Assembly: GCA_963834965.1 (NCBI GenBank)
Contig: CAWIEI010000022.1
Span: 13,957 to 77,956 of the forward strand
From: Fodinibacter sp963834965
Lineage (GTDB): Bacteria; Actinomycetota; Actinomycetes; Actinomycetales; Dermatophilaceae
Direction of reading: 5' to 3'
Length of the DNA: 64,000 nt
Below the pieces are notes generated by a model. It was not told the origin of the DNA and made no database searches. It worked only from the letters and a program-made list of their open reading frames with translations. Shown in pieces: positions 9,221 to 18,209 of the stretch (position 1 is its first letter; each line of letters starts with the position of its first letter). The position numbers were made by a program, and so were the translations under genes.

Positions 9221-9832
9221 CGGCCGGTGTTCGGCCACGCGGCCTTCTGGGGAGCGTCCGCGTACGCGACCGGGCTGGTGGCCATCCACTCCGGCCTGCC
9301 GTTCCCGGTCGCCATCGTGGCCCGCGCGGTGGTCGCCATGCTGCTCGCGGTGCCGACCGGCTACCTCGCCGTGCGCCGCACCGGCATCTACTTCGCGAGG
9401 GTCACCCTGGCGTTCGCGCAGATGCTCTACTTCCTGGCCAACCAGTGGCGCGCCGTGACCGGCGGCGAGGACGGCCTGCAGGGCATCTCGAAGTCGTTCT
9501 TCGGTCTGACCGGCGTCGAGACCGACCCGTTCTACTTCTATTGCGCCGCCGCACCGATCGTGCTGATCGGGGTGGCGATCCCCTGGCGGGTCGTGCGCTC
9601 GCCGTTCGGCCGGGTGCTGGTGGCGGTGCGCGACAACCCGGCCCGCGCTCGTGCGCTCGGCTACGACGTGGTGCTTCTCGAGGACCGGATGGCCTCCAGC
9701 GGGTTCGACGGGGTCGGCATCGTGACCGGCATGATCTTCATCGTCATCGTGCTGCTGTTCCGGCACGGCATCTGGGGCACCGCCCGTGACCTCATCGCCC
9801 GCGTGGCGGCCGCTCGCCGACGGAGGCGCTGA
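9221..9832 (+). pseudogene. Branched-chain amino acid ABC permease (LivM) relic
   Basis: The stretch begins mid-protein with FGHAAFWGASAYATGLVAIH, typical of LivM after the first membrane segments, continues through YFLANQWRAVTGGEDGLQG and RVLVAVRDNPARARALGYDV, and then jumps near 9665-9720 directly to the terminal region (GIVTGMIFIVIVLLFRHGIWG). About a third of the family length is missing from the front and the central membrane helices are deleted. No start codon or partner LivF/G/H/K genes are present. A decayed transporter gene. Confidence 0.8.
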
Positions 9833-9865
9833 GCCGACCGGTCCGCCGCGCCTAGCATGAGGCGC

Positions 9866-10633
9866 GTGACGGACTCCCGCGCCGACGAGGTGGCCCTGAA
9901 CCGGGCCCTGTGGGCAGTGGTCAACGAACGCTTCACCGATGCCGCCGCCGAGGCGCTGTGGGCCCGGCCGGATGCCGTGTGGGGCCTGTTCGCGGTGCCC
10001 GAGCGTGATCTCGGTGTGCTGGGCGAGGTGCGCGGGCTGGACGTGCTCGAGCTGGCGTCCGGCACGGCCTACGTCTCGGCGTGGCTGGCGCGCCAGGGCG
10101 CCCGCCCGGTGGCCGTCGACTTCTCCGGCGAGCAGCTGGCGACGGCTCGGCGGCTGCAGCTCGGGGTCGGCCCGGTGTTCCCGCTCGTGCAGGCCGACGG
10201 CGAGCGACTGCCGCTGGCCGACGGCTGCGTCGACCTCGTGGTGAGCGAGCACGGCGCGGCGGCGTGGTGCGACCCCGAGCGCTGGCTGCCGGAGGTCTCC
10301 CGCGTGCTGCGCCCCGGTGGCCGCTTGGTGTTCCTCACCAACAGCCACTTGTCTGCGCTGTGCGTGCCTCCGGACGAGGGGGTGGCGGGCGAGCAGCTGC
10401 TGCGCGGCTACCGCGAGGCCTACCGGGTGCAGTGGGAGGGCGGCGGGGTCGAGTTCCACCCGTCGCACGGCGACTGGGTGCGGCTGCTGCGCGCGGCGGG
10501 CTTCGTGGTCGAGGCGCTGCACGAGCTCTTCGCGCCGGACGAGGGCACTGACCACCCGTTCTACGAGATCGTGTCCTCCCAGTGGGCCGGCCGGTGGCCG
10601 GCGGAGGAGCTCTGGGTGGCGCGCCGCCCCTGA
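9866..10633 (+). CDS. Class I SAM-dependent methyltransferase
   Basis: 255 residues with methyltransferase motif I LDVLELASGTAYVSAWLA, acidic loop VAVDFSGEQLATA, DGERLPLADGCVDLVVSEHG and the LRPGGRLVFLTNS motif. The GTG at 9866 is chosen because TAGCAT sits seven bases upstream, a typical leaderless actinobacterial promoter; an ATG at 9857 overlaps that promoter. Acceptor unknown. It follows the LivM relic and seems unrelated to it. Confidence 0.8.
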   Translation: MTDSRADEVALNRALWAVVNERFTDAAAEALWARPDAVWGLFAVPERDLGVLGEVRGLDVLELASGTAYVSAWLARQGARPVAVDFSGEQLATARRLQLGVGPVFPLVQADGERLPLADGCVDLVVSEHGAAAWCDPERWLPEVSRVLRPGGRLVFLTNSHLSALCVPPDEGVAGEQLLRGYREAYRVQWEGGGVEFHPSHGDWVRLLRAAGFVVEALHELFAPDEGTDHPFYEIVSSQWAGRWPAEELWVARRP

Positions 10634-10944
10634 CGCGGATGATGGGAGCGGGCGTGGATCGGAACGTGGAGTACCGAGTCGACCTGCGCCGACAGCACCT
10701 CGCTCCTTTCCGGGGTTCGGTGGGTGTGCGGATACTCGACGGCTGCCGCAGAGGCGCAGGTGTTCGGAGCGTGCTCCGAGGCGAACTGCTGCTCAGGTTG
10801 GCGTCGCCTCGGGCCTTGGCGAGGTCGGTTTCGCAGGACGCACCCTTGGACGTGCTGGCCGACCCGGGCGGTCACCCCTTCGGCGTGGTGCTGTGACGCA
10901 GCATCGAGCATGCGTCGAATACCTGAACCAGGTGAGCCCAAGGG
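10634..10944. other. Intergenic stretch without recognisable gene
   Basis: About 310 bases between a plus-strand methyltransferase and the 3' end of the minus-strand Hdr-like operon, so two transcripts converge here. I see no coding stretch with family resemblance and no clear strong terminator hairpin. Confidence 0.5.
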
Positions 10945-12120
10945 TCACGCCGGCTGGGTGTCCTTCTGGTCGGCAAGCGAGTAGAAGAAGAGCGCCACCG
11001 GACGGTAGATGACGTGTGCGAACTTCGTGAACGGGATGAACAGGAGCAACTCCATCGCAATGGCCACGTGTACGAGGAAGACCCAGTAGCCCCACGCCGG
11101 TGTCGGGGGCGCGTACAGGGCGACCTCGATCAGGAAGCCGCTGAACCCGGTCGTCCAGAGCAGGGCCAGGAACGTCCAGTCCGAGGGCGTCGAGACGGTG
11201 GCCGCCCGGTTGTACTTCTGCCACCGGTTGACCGCGAACATCGTCACGCCGTACATCAGCATGAGCCCGCCGATGGTGCCGATGAGCCGCGACGGGTACC
11301 AGAGGGGGATCGGGGTGCCGGTCTCCTTGACCCCGATGACGTCCAGCCCGTAGTCGAGCGAGGTGGCGACCAACAGGCCGATGAAGCCCCAGATGGTCAT
11401 GGCGTGGATGAACCAGCGCCTGCGGTACCACGGCTCCACCCGCAGGTCGTCCTTGCAGTCCTCGCGGTACCGGCGCTGCCCGATGGACTCGATGCCGACC
11501 GAGAACCACAGTGCCCGCAGAGTGCACCGACGGGCCCCGGGGCTCTCGACGAGCGAACGCCAGGTCACACCCTCCTTGCGGGCCATGCCCCGGGCCATCG
11601 ACGCCATCCCGGCGATGCCGGCCAGGGCGACGACGACCATGATCGCGATGCCCAGCCAGTGCACGACGTGGTTGGGCACGAACGTGAACAGCTCCAGGGA
11701 GCGCGTGGGCATGATGTCGCTCGAGGCGTAGAGGAACCCGGCCAGCAGGAAGAACACCGCCAGTGAGACCACCGTGCCGAGAACCGGTCGGGTGTAGAGC
11801 ACCTTGGCGATCCGGGTCCGGTCGTGGCTGGCCGTCGCGTAGCGCCGGGCGGAGGCCATGAACTCGCCGGGGTCCGCCTCCGTCGGACAGCTGTCGGAGC
11901 ACAGTCCGCAGTGGTAGCAGGTCCAGAGCTCCTTGCTGGATCGCAGCTCATCGGTCATCCCGACCTGCGCGTAGCGGATCATCCGTCGCGGGAACAGCGC
12001 GTCGTTGTCTGACAGTGGGCAGATCGCCGTGCAGTTGCCACAGCTGAAGCAGGCGCTGATGTCGGCCGCACCGTAGCGCTGGAGGTCGGCGAGGAGGTTG
12101 GTGTCGGCCAGGGTGGTCAT
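10945..12120 (-). CDS. HdrC/QmoC-like membrane iron-sulfur-cytochrome subunit
   Basis: 391 residues. The N-terminal third carries two [4Fe-4S] motifs (CFSCGNCTAICP and CYHCGLCSDSCP) as in heterodisulfide reductase subunit C; the rest has about six membrane segments with His residues placed as in a NarI-like cytochrome b domain (for example VVHWLG, IHAMTIWG, LVHVAIAM). This fused layout is that of QmoC, the menaquinone-reactive subunit of the Qmo complex. It would pass electrons between the quinone pool and the cytoplasmic HdrA subunits. The ATG overlaps the stop of the upstream gene (ATGA). Last gene of the operon. Confidence 0.85.
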   Translation of the reverse strand: MTTLADTNLLADLQRYGAADISACFSCGNCTAICPLSDNDALFPRRMIRYAQVGMTDELRSSKELWTCYHCGLCSDSCPTEADPGEFMASARRYATASHDRTRIAKVLYTRPVLGTVVSLAVFFLLAGFLYASSDIMPTRSLELFTFVPNHVVHWLGIAIMVVVALAGIAGMASMARGMARKEGVTWRSLVESPGARRCTLRALWFSVGIESIGQRRYREDCKDDLRVEPWYRRRWFIHAMTIWGFIGLLVATSLDYGLDVIGVKETGTPIPLWYPSRLIGTIGGLMLMYGVTMFAVNRWQKYNRAATVSTPSDWTFLALLWTTGFSGFLIEVALYAPPTPAWGYWVFLVHVAIAMELLLFIPFTKFAHVIYRPVALFFYSLADQKDTQPA

Positions 12121-12383
12121 GAGGTCGCCTCCCGGTCGACGGCGCGGTACTGGAAGTAGCCGTCGTCGTCGGCGTCGGGTACCTCTTCGAGCAGGCCGTA
12201 GCGGCGCATGCCCATCACCCAGAACAGGGTCTCCCGAGGGGGACCACCGATGCGTTCGGCGATGGCGGGAATGGTGAGGGGACCGTCCGCCAGCGCAGCG
12301 AGAATCGGTGTGTGCATGAGGGGCTCCTCGCGGATGATCTCCCTCGTGGGGCGCAGGGTGGTCACCCTGGTTGTCGGGTTCAT
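12117..12383 (-). CDS. Small winged-helix-like protein in the Hdr-like operon
   Basis: 88 residues. The middle (PILAALADGPLTIPAIAERIG and then RETLFWVMGMRRYGLLEEV) reads like a small winged helix-turn-helix with a C-terminal wing. It is coupled on both sides by 4-base ATGA overlaps to HdrA and HdrC, so it is made with the complex. It might be a regulator, or a structural linker of the complex; there is no way to decide from sequence. I do not recognise a named family. Confidence 0.7.
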   Translation of the reverse strand: MNPTTRVTTLRPTREIIREEPLMHTPILAALADGPLTIPAIAERIGGPPRETLFWVMGMRRYGLLEEVPDADDDGYFQYRAVDREATS

Positions 12384-14206
12384 GCCACAGGCTCCTTCGT
12401 GAGGTCCGGGACGAGACCGTCGATCGCGGCCCGCATCTGGGCATCGGTGTACCCGAGGAGGTCGATCGCGCCCTCGGTGCAGTACGGCACGCACCCCCCG
12501 CACCCCTTGCAGGTCGCTGCGGCGATGGTGGCCTTGTGCCCCTCGTCGCAGAGGTAGGTGGAGATCGCGTCGTAGGGGCACGTCGTGAGGCACTCGTCAC
12601 AGCCGGTGCACGCGTCGGCGTGCACGGTCGCGACCAGCGGGTCCAGCTCGGCGAAGCCCTTCTTGAGCAGGGCAGCGCTCTGGGCGACGGCGGCGAGCCC
12701 CGAGGCCACGCTCTCCGGGGCGGTCTTGGGCCCCTGGCAGGTGCCGGCGATGAGCACTCCGTCGACGACGGTCTCGACCGGTCGCAGCTTCGGGTGGATC
12801 TCGTTGTAGAAGCCGTCGGTGCCCAGTGGCAGCTTGAGCAGGTCGGTCAGTGCTGCGTTCTCGCGCGGGACCATCCCGGTCACCAGGACCACGAGGTCGA
12901 CTGGCAGGGTCACCTCGAGCCCTTCGGTGAGGATGTCCGTCGCCGACACGAGGAGCCCTCCGCTGTCCGAGCGGGTCACGGTCGGTGGGGTGTCATCGGG
13001 GAACTTCAGGTAGACCGAGCCCGCCTGGCGCGAGTCGGTGTACATGAGCTCGTGCTTCCCGTAGGCGCGGATGTCGCGGTTGAGGTGGTACTGCTTCACC
13101 GACGAGTCGAGGCCCGCGACCTCCAGCGAGGCGTGGATCGTGGCCGCGCAGCAGAACTTCGAGCAGTACTCGTTGCCCCCCTTCTGCCGGCTGCCGACGC
13201 AGTAGATGTAGGCCACTGAGCCGACCCTGCGCCCTCGGTAGCTCAGTGGGCCCTCGGCACCGTCGACCAGCGCCTTGAAGTCCGGCAGGGTGAGGACGCC
13301 TTCGATGCCGTAGCCGAGCTCGCCGGCATCCGGCTGGTAGGTGTCGAAACCGGTGGCCACGATGATGGCGCCGACGTCGGTGGGGATCACGTCGGTGTCC
13401 CCGTCCGGCCTCCTGACCGTGACCTCCGCGACGTAGTTGCCGAAGCTGCCGGACTTGCCGGTCAGCTCGGCACTGGTCCAGACCGTGATCCCCGGTCGCG
13501 TGCTCACGTCGTGCACGAGGCGCTCGATCTGTTCCCTGCCGGTCGTGTCGTGGGGGAACATGGGTCCGAACGTGCCGACCCAGCCACCGAGCGCGGGCGC
13601 CTTCTCGACCAGGAACACGCCCAGCCCGATGTCGGCGAGCCCCACCGCCGCGCGCAGGCCGGCCACGCCGCCACCGATGACCATGGCCCTGGCCTGGGTC
13701 TCGACGACGAGGGGCACGAGCGGTTCGGACAACCGGGTCTTGTTGACCCCCGACTTCACCAGGCCGATGACCTTCTCGGTCGCCCCCTCGAAGTCGTCGT
13801 TGTGCGCCCAGGAGCCCTGCTCGCGGACGTTGACCTGGGTGTAGTTGTAGGGGTTGAGGTCCGCGCGCTTGGAGACGTTGCGGAACGTCACCTGGTGCAG
13901 CTTCGGTGAGCAGGAGGCCACGACGAGGCCGTCCAGGCCACAGCTCTGGATGTCGTGGATCATGTCCTTCTGCGTGCCGTCGGAGCAGGCGAACATGGTT
14001 GTCTCCGAGACGACCACGTCGGGGTCATCCCTGAGGGCGTCGGCAACGGCCTGCACGTCGACGTAGTCGGAGATGTTGCCGCCGCAGTGGCAGATGTAGA
14101 CGCCGATCCGGCGCTTGGCGCTGTCCCCGACCGGCTCGATCGGCAGGTGCGTCCGGCCCGACCCTTCGTCGTCCATCGGGGTCCCGGTGTCGAGCTCGTC
14201 GTTCAT
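12380..14206 (-). CDS. HdrA-like flavin/iron-sulfur subunit (second HdrA)
   Basis: 608 residues. N-terminal HdrA region with IGVYICHCGGNISDYVD and VVASCSPKLHQVTF, an FAD-binding fold (AMVIGGGVAGLRAAVGLADIG), the typical YCVGSRQKGGNEYCSKFCC, and two C-terminal [4Fe-4S] ferredoxin motifs (CTGCDECLTTCP and CKGCGGCVPYC). HdrA subunits carry electrons through FAD and clusters. Overlaps its neighbours on both sides by 4 bases. Together with the next gene it resembles the paired QmoA/QmoB flavoproteins. No HdrB-type CCG protein is in the operon. Confidence 0.88.
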   Translation of the reverse strand: MNDELDTGTPMDDEGSGRTHLPIEPVGDSAKRRIGVYICHCGGNISDYVDVQAVADALRDDPDVVVSETTMFACSDGTQKDMIHDIQSCGLDGLVVASCSPKLHQVTFRNVSKRADLNPYNYTQVNVREQGSWAHNDDFEGATEKVIGLVKSGVNKTRLSEPLVPLVVETQARAMVIGGGVAGLRAAVGLADIGLGVFLVEKAPALGGWVGTFGPMFPHDTTGREQIERLVHDVSTRPGITVWTSAELTGKSGSFGNYVAEVTVRRPDGDTDVIPTDVGAIIVATGFDTYQPDAGELGYGIEGVLTLPDFKALVDGAEGPLSYRGRRVGSVAYIYCVGSRQKGGNEYCSKFCCAATIHASLEVAGLDSSVKQYHLNRDIRAYGKHELMYTDSRQAGSVYLKFPDDTPPTVTRSDSGGLLVSATDILTEGLEVTLPVDLVVLVTGMVPRENAALTDLLKLPLGTDGFYNEIHPKLRPVETVVDGVLIAGTCQGPKTAPESVASGLAAVAQSAALLKKGFAELDPLVATVHADACTGCDECLTTCPYDAISTYLCDEGHKATIAAATCKGCGGCVPYCTEGAIDLLGYTDAQMRAAIDGLVPDLTKEPVA

Positions 14207-16926
14207 GCGAGCACCTCCTGTGCGACGTGCGCGTGCGCTTCGAGGTGGGCGGCCACCTGGGCCACCGCGGCCCCCGCATGCAGGATCGTGTCGACGATGT
14301 CCTTGGCGCCAGCGGCCGTGCCGGCCACGAAGACGCCGGGGATGTCGGTCTGCCCGGGATCGAGGTTCTCGCTCGGCTCGGCCACGTAGGCGAACTCGTC
14401 CAGTCCGAGGTCGGCGTCGACGAACAGCCGCTCGACGTCGCGGTTGGGCTGGATCCCGACGGCCAGGACCACGAGGTCGTACTCCGCCTCGACGATCCCG
14501 CCACCGTTCTCGATGTCCTCGTAGCGCAGGACCAGGTCACCGTTGTCGCGCTCGGTGATCTTGGAGACGCGGCCCTTGATGTACTGCGCCCCCATGTCCT
14601 TGGCCTGCTCGTAGAACTCGTCGTACCGCTTTCCGGCAGCGCGCATGTCCATGTAGTGCATGCTCACGTCGGCGAGGGGAAGCGATCCCATGATCAGCTG
14701 GTTCTGCTTGATGGAGTACATGCAGCAGAACTTCGAGCACAGCTCGTTGCCGACCTGCTTGTCGCGTGAACCCGTGCAGGACACGTAGGCGATCCGGTCG
14801 GGCACCCTGCCGTCGCCGGGCCGCAGGATGGTGTTGAACGGCCGGGTGGGCGCCAGCAACCGGTCCATCTGCATGCCGGTGATGACGTTGGGGAAGCGGC
14901 CGAAGCCATACTCCGGCTTGAGGTCTGCCGCGAACAGCTTGTGGCCGGTCGACACCACGACGGCGCCGACCTCGAACTCCGAGACCGTGTCGCGCAGGTC
15001 GAAGTCGATGCAGTCCGCGGGGCAGGCCTTGACGCACTCCTGACACTCGGAGCACACGCCACAGTCCAGACAGCTACCGGCACCGGAGCGTGCCTGGTCC
15101 TCGGTCAGGGCTGCCTCGATCTCGATGAAGTCGGCGGGATCCCGGACCAGGCGCACGTCTGCGGTGACGGGGTGCCGGTGCCCGAAGGCGGTCTGCCTGG
15201 CGAGCACGGTGTCGTGGTCGATCGTGGCCAGCCGGTCGTCCAGCGCGGTGAAGCCGTCGAGCGGCCGGCCGTGCAGCCAGCGGTCGAGCATGTGCGCGGC
15301 CCGCCGTCCCGCGCCGATCGCGGTGGTGATGTCGGTGGCACCTGTCGTCACGTCGCCGGCCGCGAAGACGTCCGGGATCGCGCTCTGCAGCGTCACCGGG
15401 TCCACCTGGATGCGTTCGCTGCGACCGGTCCCGGTGACCTGGGCGTAGAGCGCGGCCTCCGGGCTCATGCCGATGGTCGAGATCACGACGTCGCAGTCCC
15501 GGACGTACTCGCTACCCGGGATCGGCTCCGGGCTCCGGCGTCCGGAGGGGTCCGGGTCGCCCAGCCGCATCTTCTGCAGCCTGACTCCCACGACCAGGCC
15601 GTCAGCCACGAGCACCTCGGTGGGGTTGACCAACAGCTCGAAGATCGCGCCCTCGGCCTCGGCGTCCTCGGACTCCACGTGGTGGGCCGGCATCTCGCTG
15701 CGGCCGCGGCGGTAGACCACGCGGGACTCGGCCGCTCCGAGCCGCTTGGCCACTCGGGCCGTGTCCATCGCGACATTGCCGCCACCCACGATGACCACCC
15801 GACGACCGGCGAGGTCGGGCGCGTGGCCGTTGGCCACGTCGTCGAGGAAGGTCAGCCCGTTGAGCGAGCCCTCGGCATCCTCGCCGGGGACGTTCATCCG
15901 GCTGGCGACCTGGGTGCCCGTGGCGACGACGATCGCGTCGTACCCCTGCGCCCGCAGGGCCTCGAGGTCGGTGACCGCCGCGTCGCACTCGATCTCCACT
16001 CCGAGAGCGGTGAGGTTGGCGATGTCGGCGTCGACGACGTCGTGGGGGAGCCGGTAGATCGGGATGGCGTGGCGCAGGAAACCGCCCGGTGCCGAGCGCC
16101 TCTCCAGGATCTTGACGGCATAGCCCTTGCGAGCCAGCTGCCAGGCGGCGGTGAGGCCGGCCGGGCCGGAGCCCACGATCACGACCTTCCGGCCGTTGGG
16201 AGGATCGACTTCGACGGCCGGGCCATCGGCGTTCGCGTAGTGCGCGTCGGCCGCGAACCGCTTGATCAGCCGGATCGGCACGGGGCCTTCGAGCTTGGTG
16301 CGCGTGCACTCGGTCTCGCACGGGGCGTAGCAGGCTCGCCCCAGCGTGCCGACGAGGGGCGTGGCGTCCAGCACGAGCTGGAACGCCTCTTCGTACTTGC
16401 CCTCGCGGACCAGGGACACGTAACCGTGGGCCTTGATGCCCGCCGGGCAGGCGCCGATGCACGGAGAAGTGCCCTCGCGTTCCAGGACCGCCTTCTTCGG
16501 AACGGCCTGCGGGAAGGCGATGTAGGCCGCCCGCCGGGCCGAGAGGTCGGCGTTGAACTGGTCGGGTACCGCGACGGTGCAGACTCGCTCGCAGTCCTGG
16601 CAGCCGGTGCACGCATCCCAGTCGACGAAGCGCGAGCGGGCCTGCACGGTGGCCTTGAACTGGCCGTGATCGCCGCGCCGGATGCCCTGCACCTCGCTGT
16701 AGGCCATCGTGGTGATGTTCGGATGGTTGATCGTCGAGGACATCTTGGGGCCCGAGATGCAGCTGGCGCAGTCCAGCGTCGGGAAGACCTTGCTGAGCAG
16801 GATCATCCGGCCACCGACGCTGGCCTCCTTCTCCACCAGGAGAACCTTGTAGCCCATGTCGCCCAGCTTGAGCGAGGACTCCATGCCAGCGATTCCGCTG
16901 CCGATGACGAGGACGTCGTAGTCCAT
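14203..16926 (-). CDS. HdrA-like protein with inserted GltD-like NAD(P)H oxidoreductase module
   Basis: 907 residues. Order: HdrA-type FAD fold (LVIGSGIAGMESSLKLGDMG), cluster motif DACTGCQDCERVC near 140, then a GltD-like module from about 160 to 570 with the Cys-rich PCIGACPAGI and CYAPCETEC, a second FAD fold (VVIVGSGPAGLTAAWQLARKG) and an NAD(P)H-binding strand (VVIVGGGNVAMDTARVAKRLG), then another ferredoxin motif (CGVCSECQECVKACP) and the rest of HdrA (YVSCTGSRDKQVGNELCSKF). The insert should let the complex exchange electrons with NAD(P)H. ATG at 16926 has an upstream GGAGC. Confidence 0.88.
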   Translation of the reverse strand: MDYDVLVIGSGIAGMESSLKLGDMGYKVLLVEKEASVGGRMILLSKVFPTLDCASCISGPKMSSTINHPNITTMAYSEVQGIRRGDHGQFKATVQARSRFVDWDACTGCQDCERVCTVAVPDQFNADLSARRAAYIAFPQAVPKKAVLEREGTSPCIGACPAGIKAHGYVSLVREGKYEEAFQLVLDATPLVGTLGRACYAPCETECTRTKLEGPVPIRLIKRFAADAHYANADGPAVEVDPPNGRKVVIVGSGPAGLTAAWQLARKGYAVKILERRSAPGGFLRHAIPIYRLPHDVVDADIANLTALGVEIECDAAVTDLEALRAQGYDAIVVATGTQVASRMNVPGEDAEGSLNGLTFLDDVANGHAPDLAGRRVVIVGGGNVAMDTARVAKRLGAAESRVVYRRGRSEMPAHHVESEDAEAEGAIFELLVNPTEVLVADGLVVGVRLQKMRLGDPDPSGRRSPEPIPGSEYVRDCDVVISTIGMSPEAALYAQVTGTGRSERIQVDPVTLQSAIPDVFAAGDVTTGATDITTAIGAGRRAAHMLDRWLHGRPLDGFTALDDRLATIDHDTVLARQTAFGHRHPVTADVRLVRDPADFIEIEAALTEDQARSGAGSCLDCGVCSECQECVKACPADCIDFDLRDTVSEFEVGAVVVSTGHKLFAADLKPEYGFGRFPNVITGMQMDRLLAPTRPFNTILRPGDGRVPDRIAYVSCTGSRDKQVGNELCSKFCCMYSIKQNQLIMGSLPLADVSMHYMDMRAAGKRYDEFYEQAKDMGAQYIKGRVSKITERDNGDLVLRYEDIENGGGIVEAEYDLVVLAVGIQPNRDVERLFVDADLGLDEFAYVAEPSENLDPGQTDIPGVFVAGTAAGAKDIVDTILHAGAAVAQVAAHLEAHAHVAQEVLA

Positions 16927-17006
16927 TGCGGTGCTCCAGTCTCGAACGTGTGCCAGGGGCGTCCCGGCCGGCCGCTCCCGCGAGCGGGCGGCCCGGACGA
17001 GGTGGT

Positions 17007-17486
17007 CTAGATGAAGAGGTTGACGTTGGCCTCGTCGGCGTCACCGAGGTAGCTGGCCACGCCGGCGTACTCGAGCCCGTCGATGAGCTCTTCCTCCTTC
17101 AGCCCCATCACGTCCATGGACATGGTGCAGGCGACCATCTTGATCTCCTGCTCCTTGGCCATGTCGATGAGGTCGGCGAGGGAGGTGATGTTCTGCTGCC
17201 GCATGACCTTCTTCATCATCTTCGGACCCATCCCGGCCATGTTCATCCGGGACAGGCCGAGGTGCTCGGGCCCCTTCGGCATCATGAAGGCGAACATCTT
17301 CTGCAGCCCGCTCTTGGGTTGGGTGGTCGAGCCGTCCGGCTTGCGCAGGGCGTTCAACCCCCAGAAGGTGAAGAACATCGTGACCTCGTCGCCCATGGCG
17401 GCGGCGCCGTTGGCGATGATGAACGCGGCCATGACCTTGTCGAAGTCGCCGCTGAAGACGATGACCGTCTTCTTGCTGGTATCCAC
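17007..17486 (-). CDS. DsrE/DsrF/DrsH-like (DsrE2) sulfur carrier
   Basis: 159 residues of the DsrE2 type, starting TVIVFSGDFDKVMAAFIIANG with the conserved MFFTFWGLNALRK, and a Cys in KMVACTMSMDVMG that would carry a persulfide. In sulfur-oxidising bacteria DsrE2 hands sulfane sulfur to or from TusA. Placed between the MvhD-like gene and HdrA in the operon, which supports a sulfur-transfer role next to the Hdr-like complex. Probably cytoplasmic or membrane-associated. Confidence 0.88.
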   Translation of the reverse strand: MDTSKKTVIVFSGDFDKVMAAFIIANGAAAMGDEVTMFFTFWGLNALRKPDGSTTQPKSGLQKMFAFMMPKGPEHLGLSRMNMAGMGPKMMKKVMRQQNITSLADLIDMAKEQEIKMVACTMSMDVMGLKEEELIDGLEYAGVASYLGDADEANVNLFI

Positions 17487-17510
17487 TGGTGGACCTTTCG
17501 GGTGTGCCGG

Positions 17511-17939
17511 TCAGGCCACCGGGACCGCAACGGGCCCCAGCGCGGTGAGTGACTCGGTGAACTCACGCATGTAGTTGACGAACGGTTCTGCGCAGACCGA
17601 GCAGATGGCGGCCATCTTGAGCCGGCCCGGCTCGAGCCCACGGGCCTTCATCAGCACCTGGGCCTGGGCCGCGATCCGCGAGGTGCGCTGCGCGCAGTCG
17701 GGTAGGTAGGCGCACTCCTCACCGTCGGAGGCGATGAAGACCCCGTCGATGCCCCGCTCGAAGGCGTGCATGACCCAGGCCGGCCTGATGCCGCTGCTGC
17801 ACGGCATCGGCAGCGTCGAGATCGACGACGAGTAGTGCAGGTGACGGCTTCCGGCGAGGTCGATGCCGGGGTCGGAGATGTTGTTGGTCGAGAAGACCAG
17901 GATGCTAGGAGTGAACCCGGCATCCGAGGAGCCGGACAC
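17511..17939 (-). CDS. MvhD-like hydrogenase iron-sulfur subunit / electron adaptor
   Basis: 142 residues of the MvhD (FlpD) family, which carries electrons to HdrA through a [2Fe-2S] cluster. Cys residues are at 47 (MPCSSG), 76 and 82 (EECAYLPDC) and 113 and 116 (ICSVC). The usual N-terminal Cys pair near residue 16 is replaced by FSTNN, which is unusual. Start is GTG at 17939, nine bases after the TusA stop. No hydrogenase genes are nearby, so an electron donor other than hydrogenase is likely. Confidence 0.8.
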   Translation of the reverse strand: MSGSSDAGFTPSILVFSTNNISDPGIDLAGSRHLHYSSSISTLPMPCSSGIRPAWVMHAFERGIDGVFIASDGEECAYLPDCAQRTSRIAAQAQVLMKARGLEPGRLKMAAICSVCAEPFVNYMREFTESLTALGPVAVPVA

Positions 17940-17948
17940 GACGGGACC

Positions 17949-18209
17949 TCACTTCGTCTTCCTGAGGAACAGCCGCAGGTAGCCGCCGTCCTCGAAGTGC
18001 CCGAGGTAGTCGTGGCCCAGCTTCTTGCACCAGGCCGGCATGTCCTTCAGGGTCCCGGAGTCGGTGGCCTGGACCTCCATGATGCCGCCGACGGGGACGG
18101 CGCCGATGCCCTTCTTGGCGGCGAGGATGGGGCCCGGGCAGGAGGTGCCGCGCGCGTCGACGACGCGGTCGGCCGTGATGTGCATGAGTTCTTCGGTGGT
18201 GACGGACAT
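17949..18209 (-). CDS. tusA: TusA/SirA-type sulfur carrier
   Basis: 86 residues with the signature Cys-Pro-x-Pro (DARGTSCPGPILAAKKGI, Cys 24) that holds a persulfide. First gene of the seven-gene operon. The ATG at 18209 has AAGGATT upstream; a longer frame to 18329 exists but its extra residues lack family resemblance. In sulfur metabolism TusA passes sulfur between DsrE-type proteins and Hdr-like or other acceptors; here the neighbouring DsrE2 and Hdr genes make that the likely role rather than tRNA thiolation. Confidence 0.9.
   Translation of the reverse strand: MSVTTEELMHITADRVVDARGTSCPGPILAAKKGIGAVPVGGIMEVQATDSGTLKDMPAWCKKLGHDYLGHFEDGGYLRLFLRKTK

Noticed and set aside
12300..12340. TGAGGG followed by a CGCG-GATG-like run near 12313
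   Set aside because: Resembles the peptide operator but lacks the 22-base partner box and the CC-N2-ATGT, and lies inside the winged-helix gene.
14941..17010. 689-residue plus-strand open frame opposite the HdrA-GltD gene
   Set aside because: Shadow of the HdrA frame; lacks motifs and a ribosome site.
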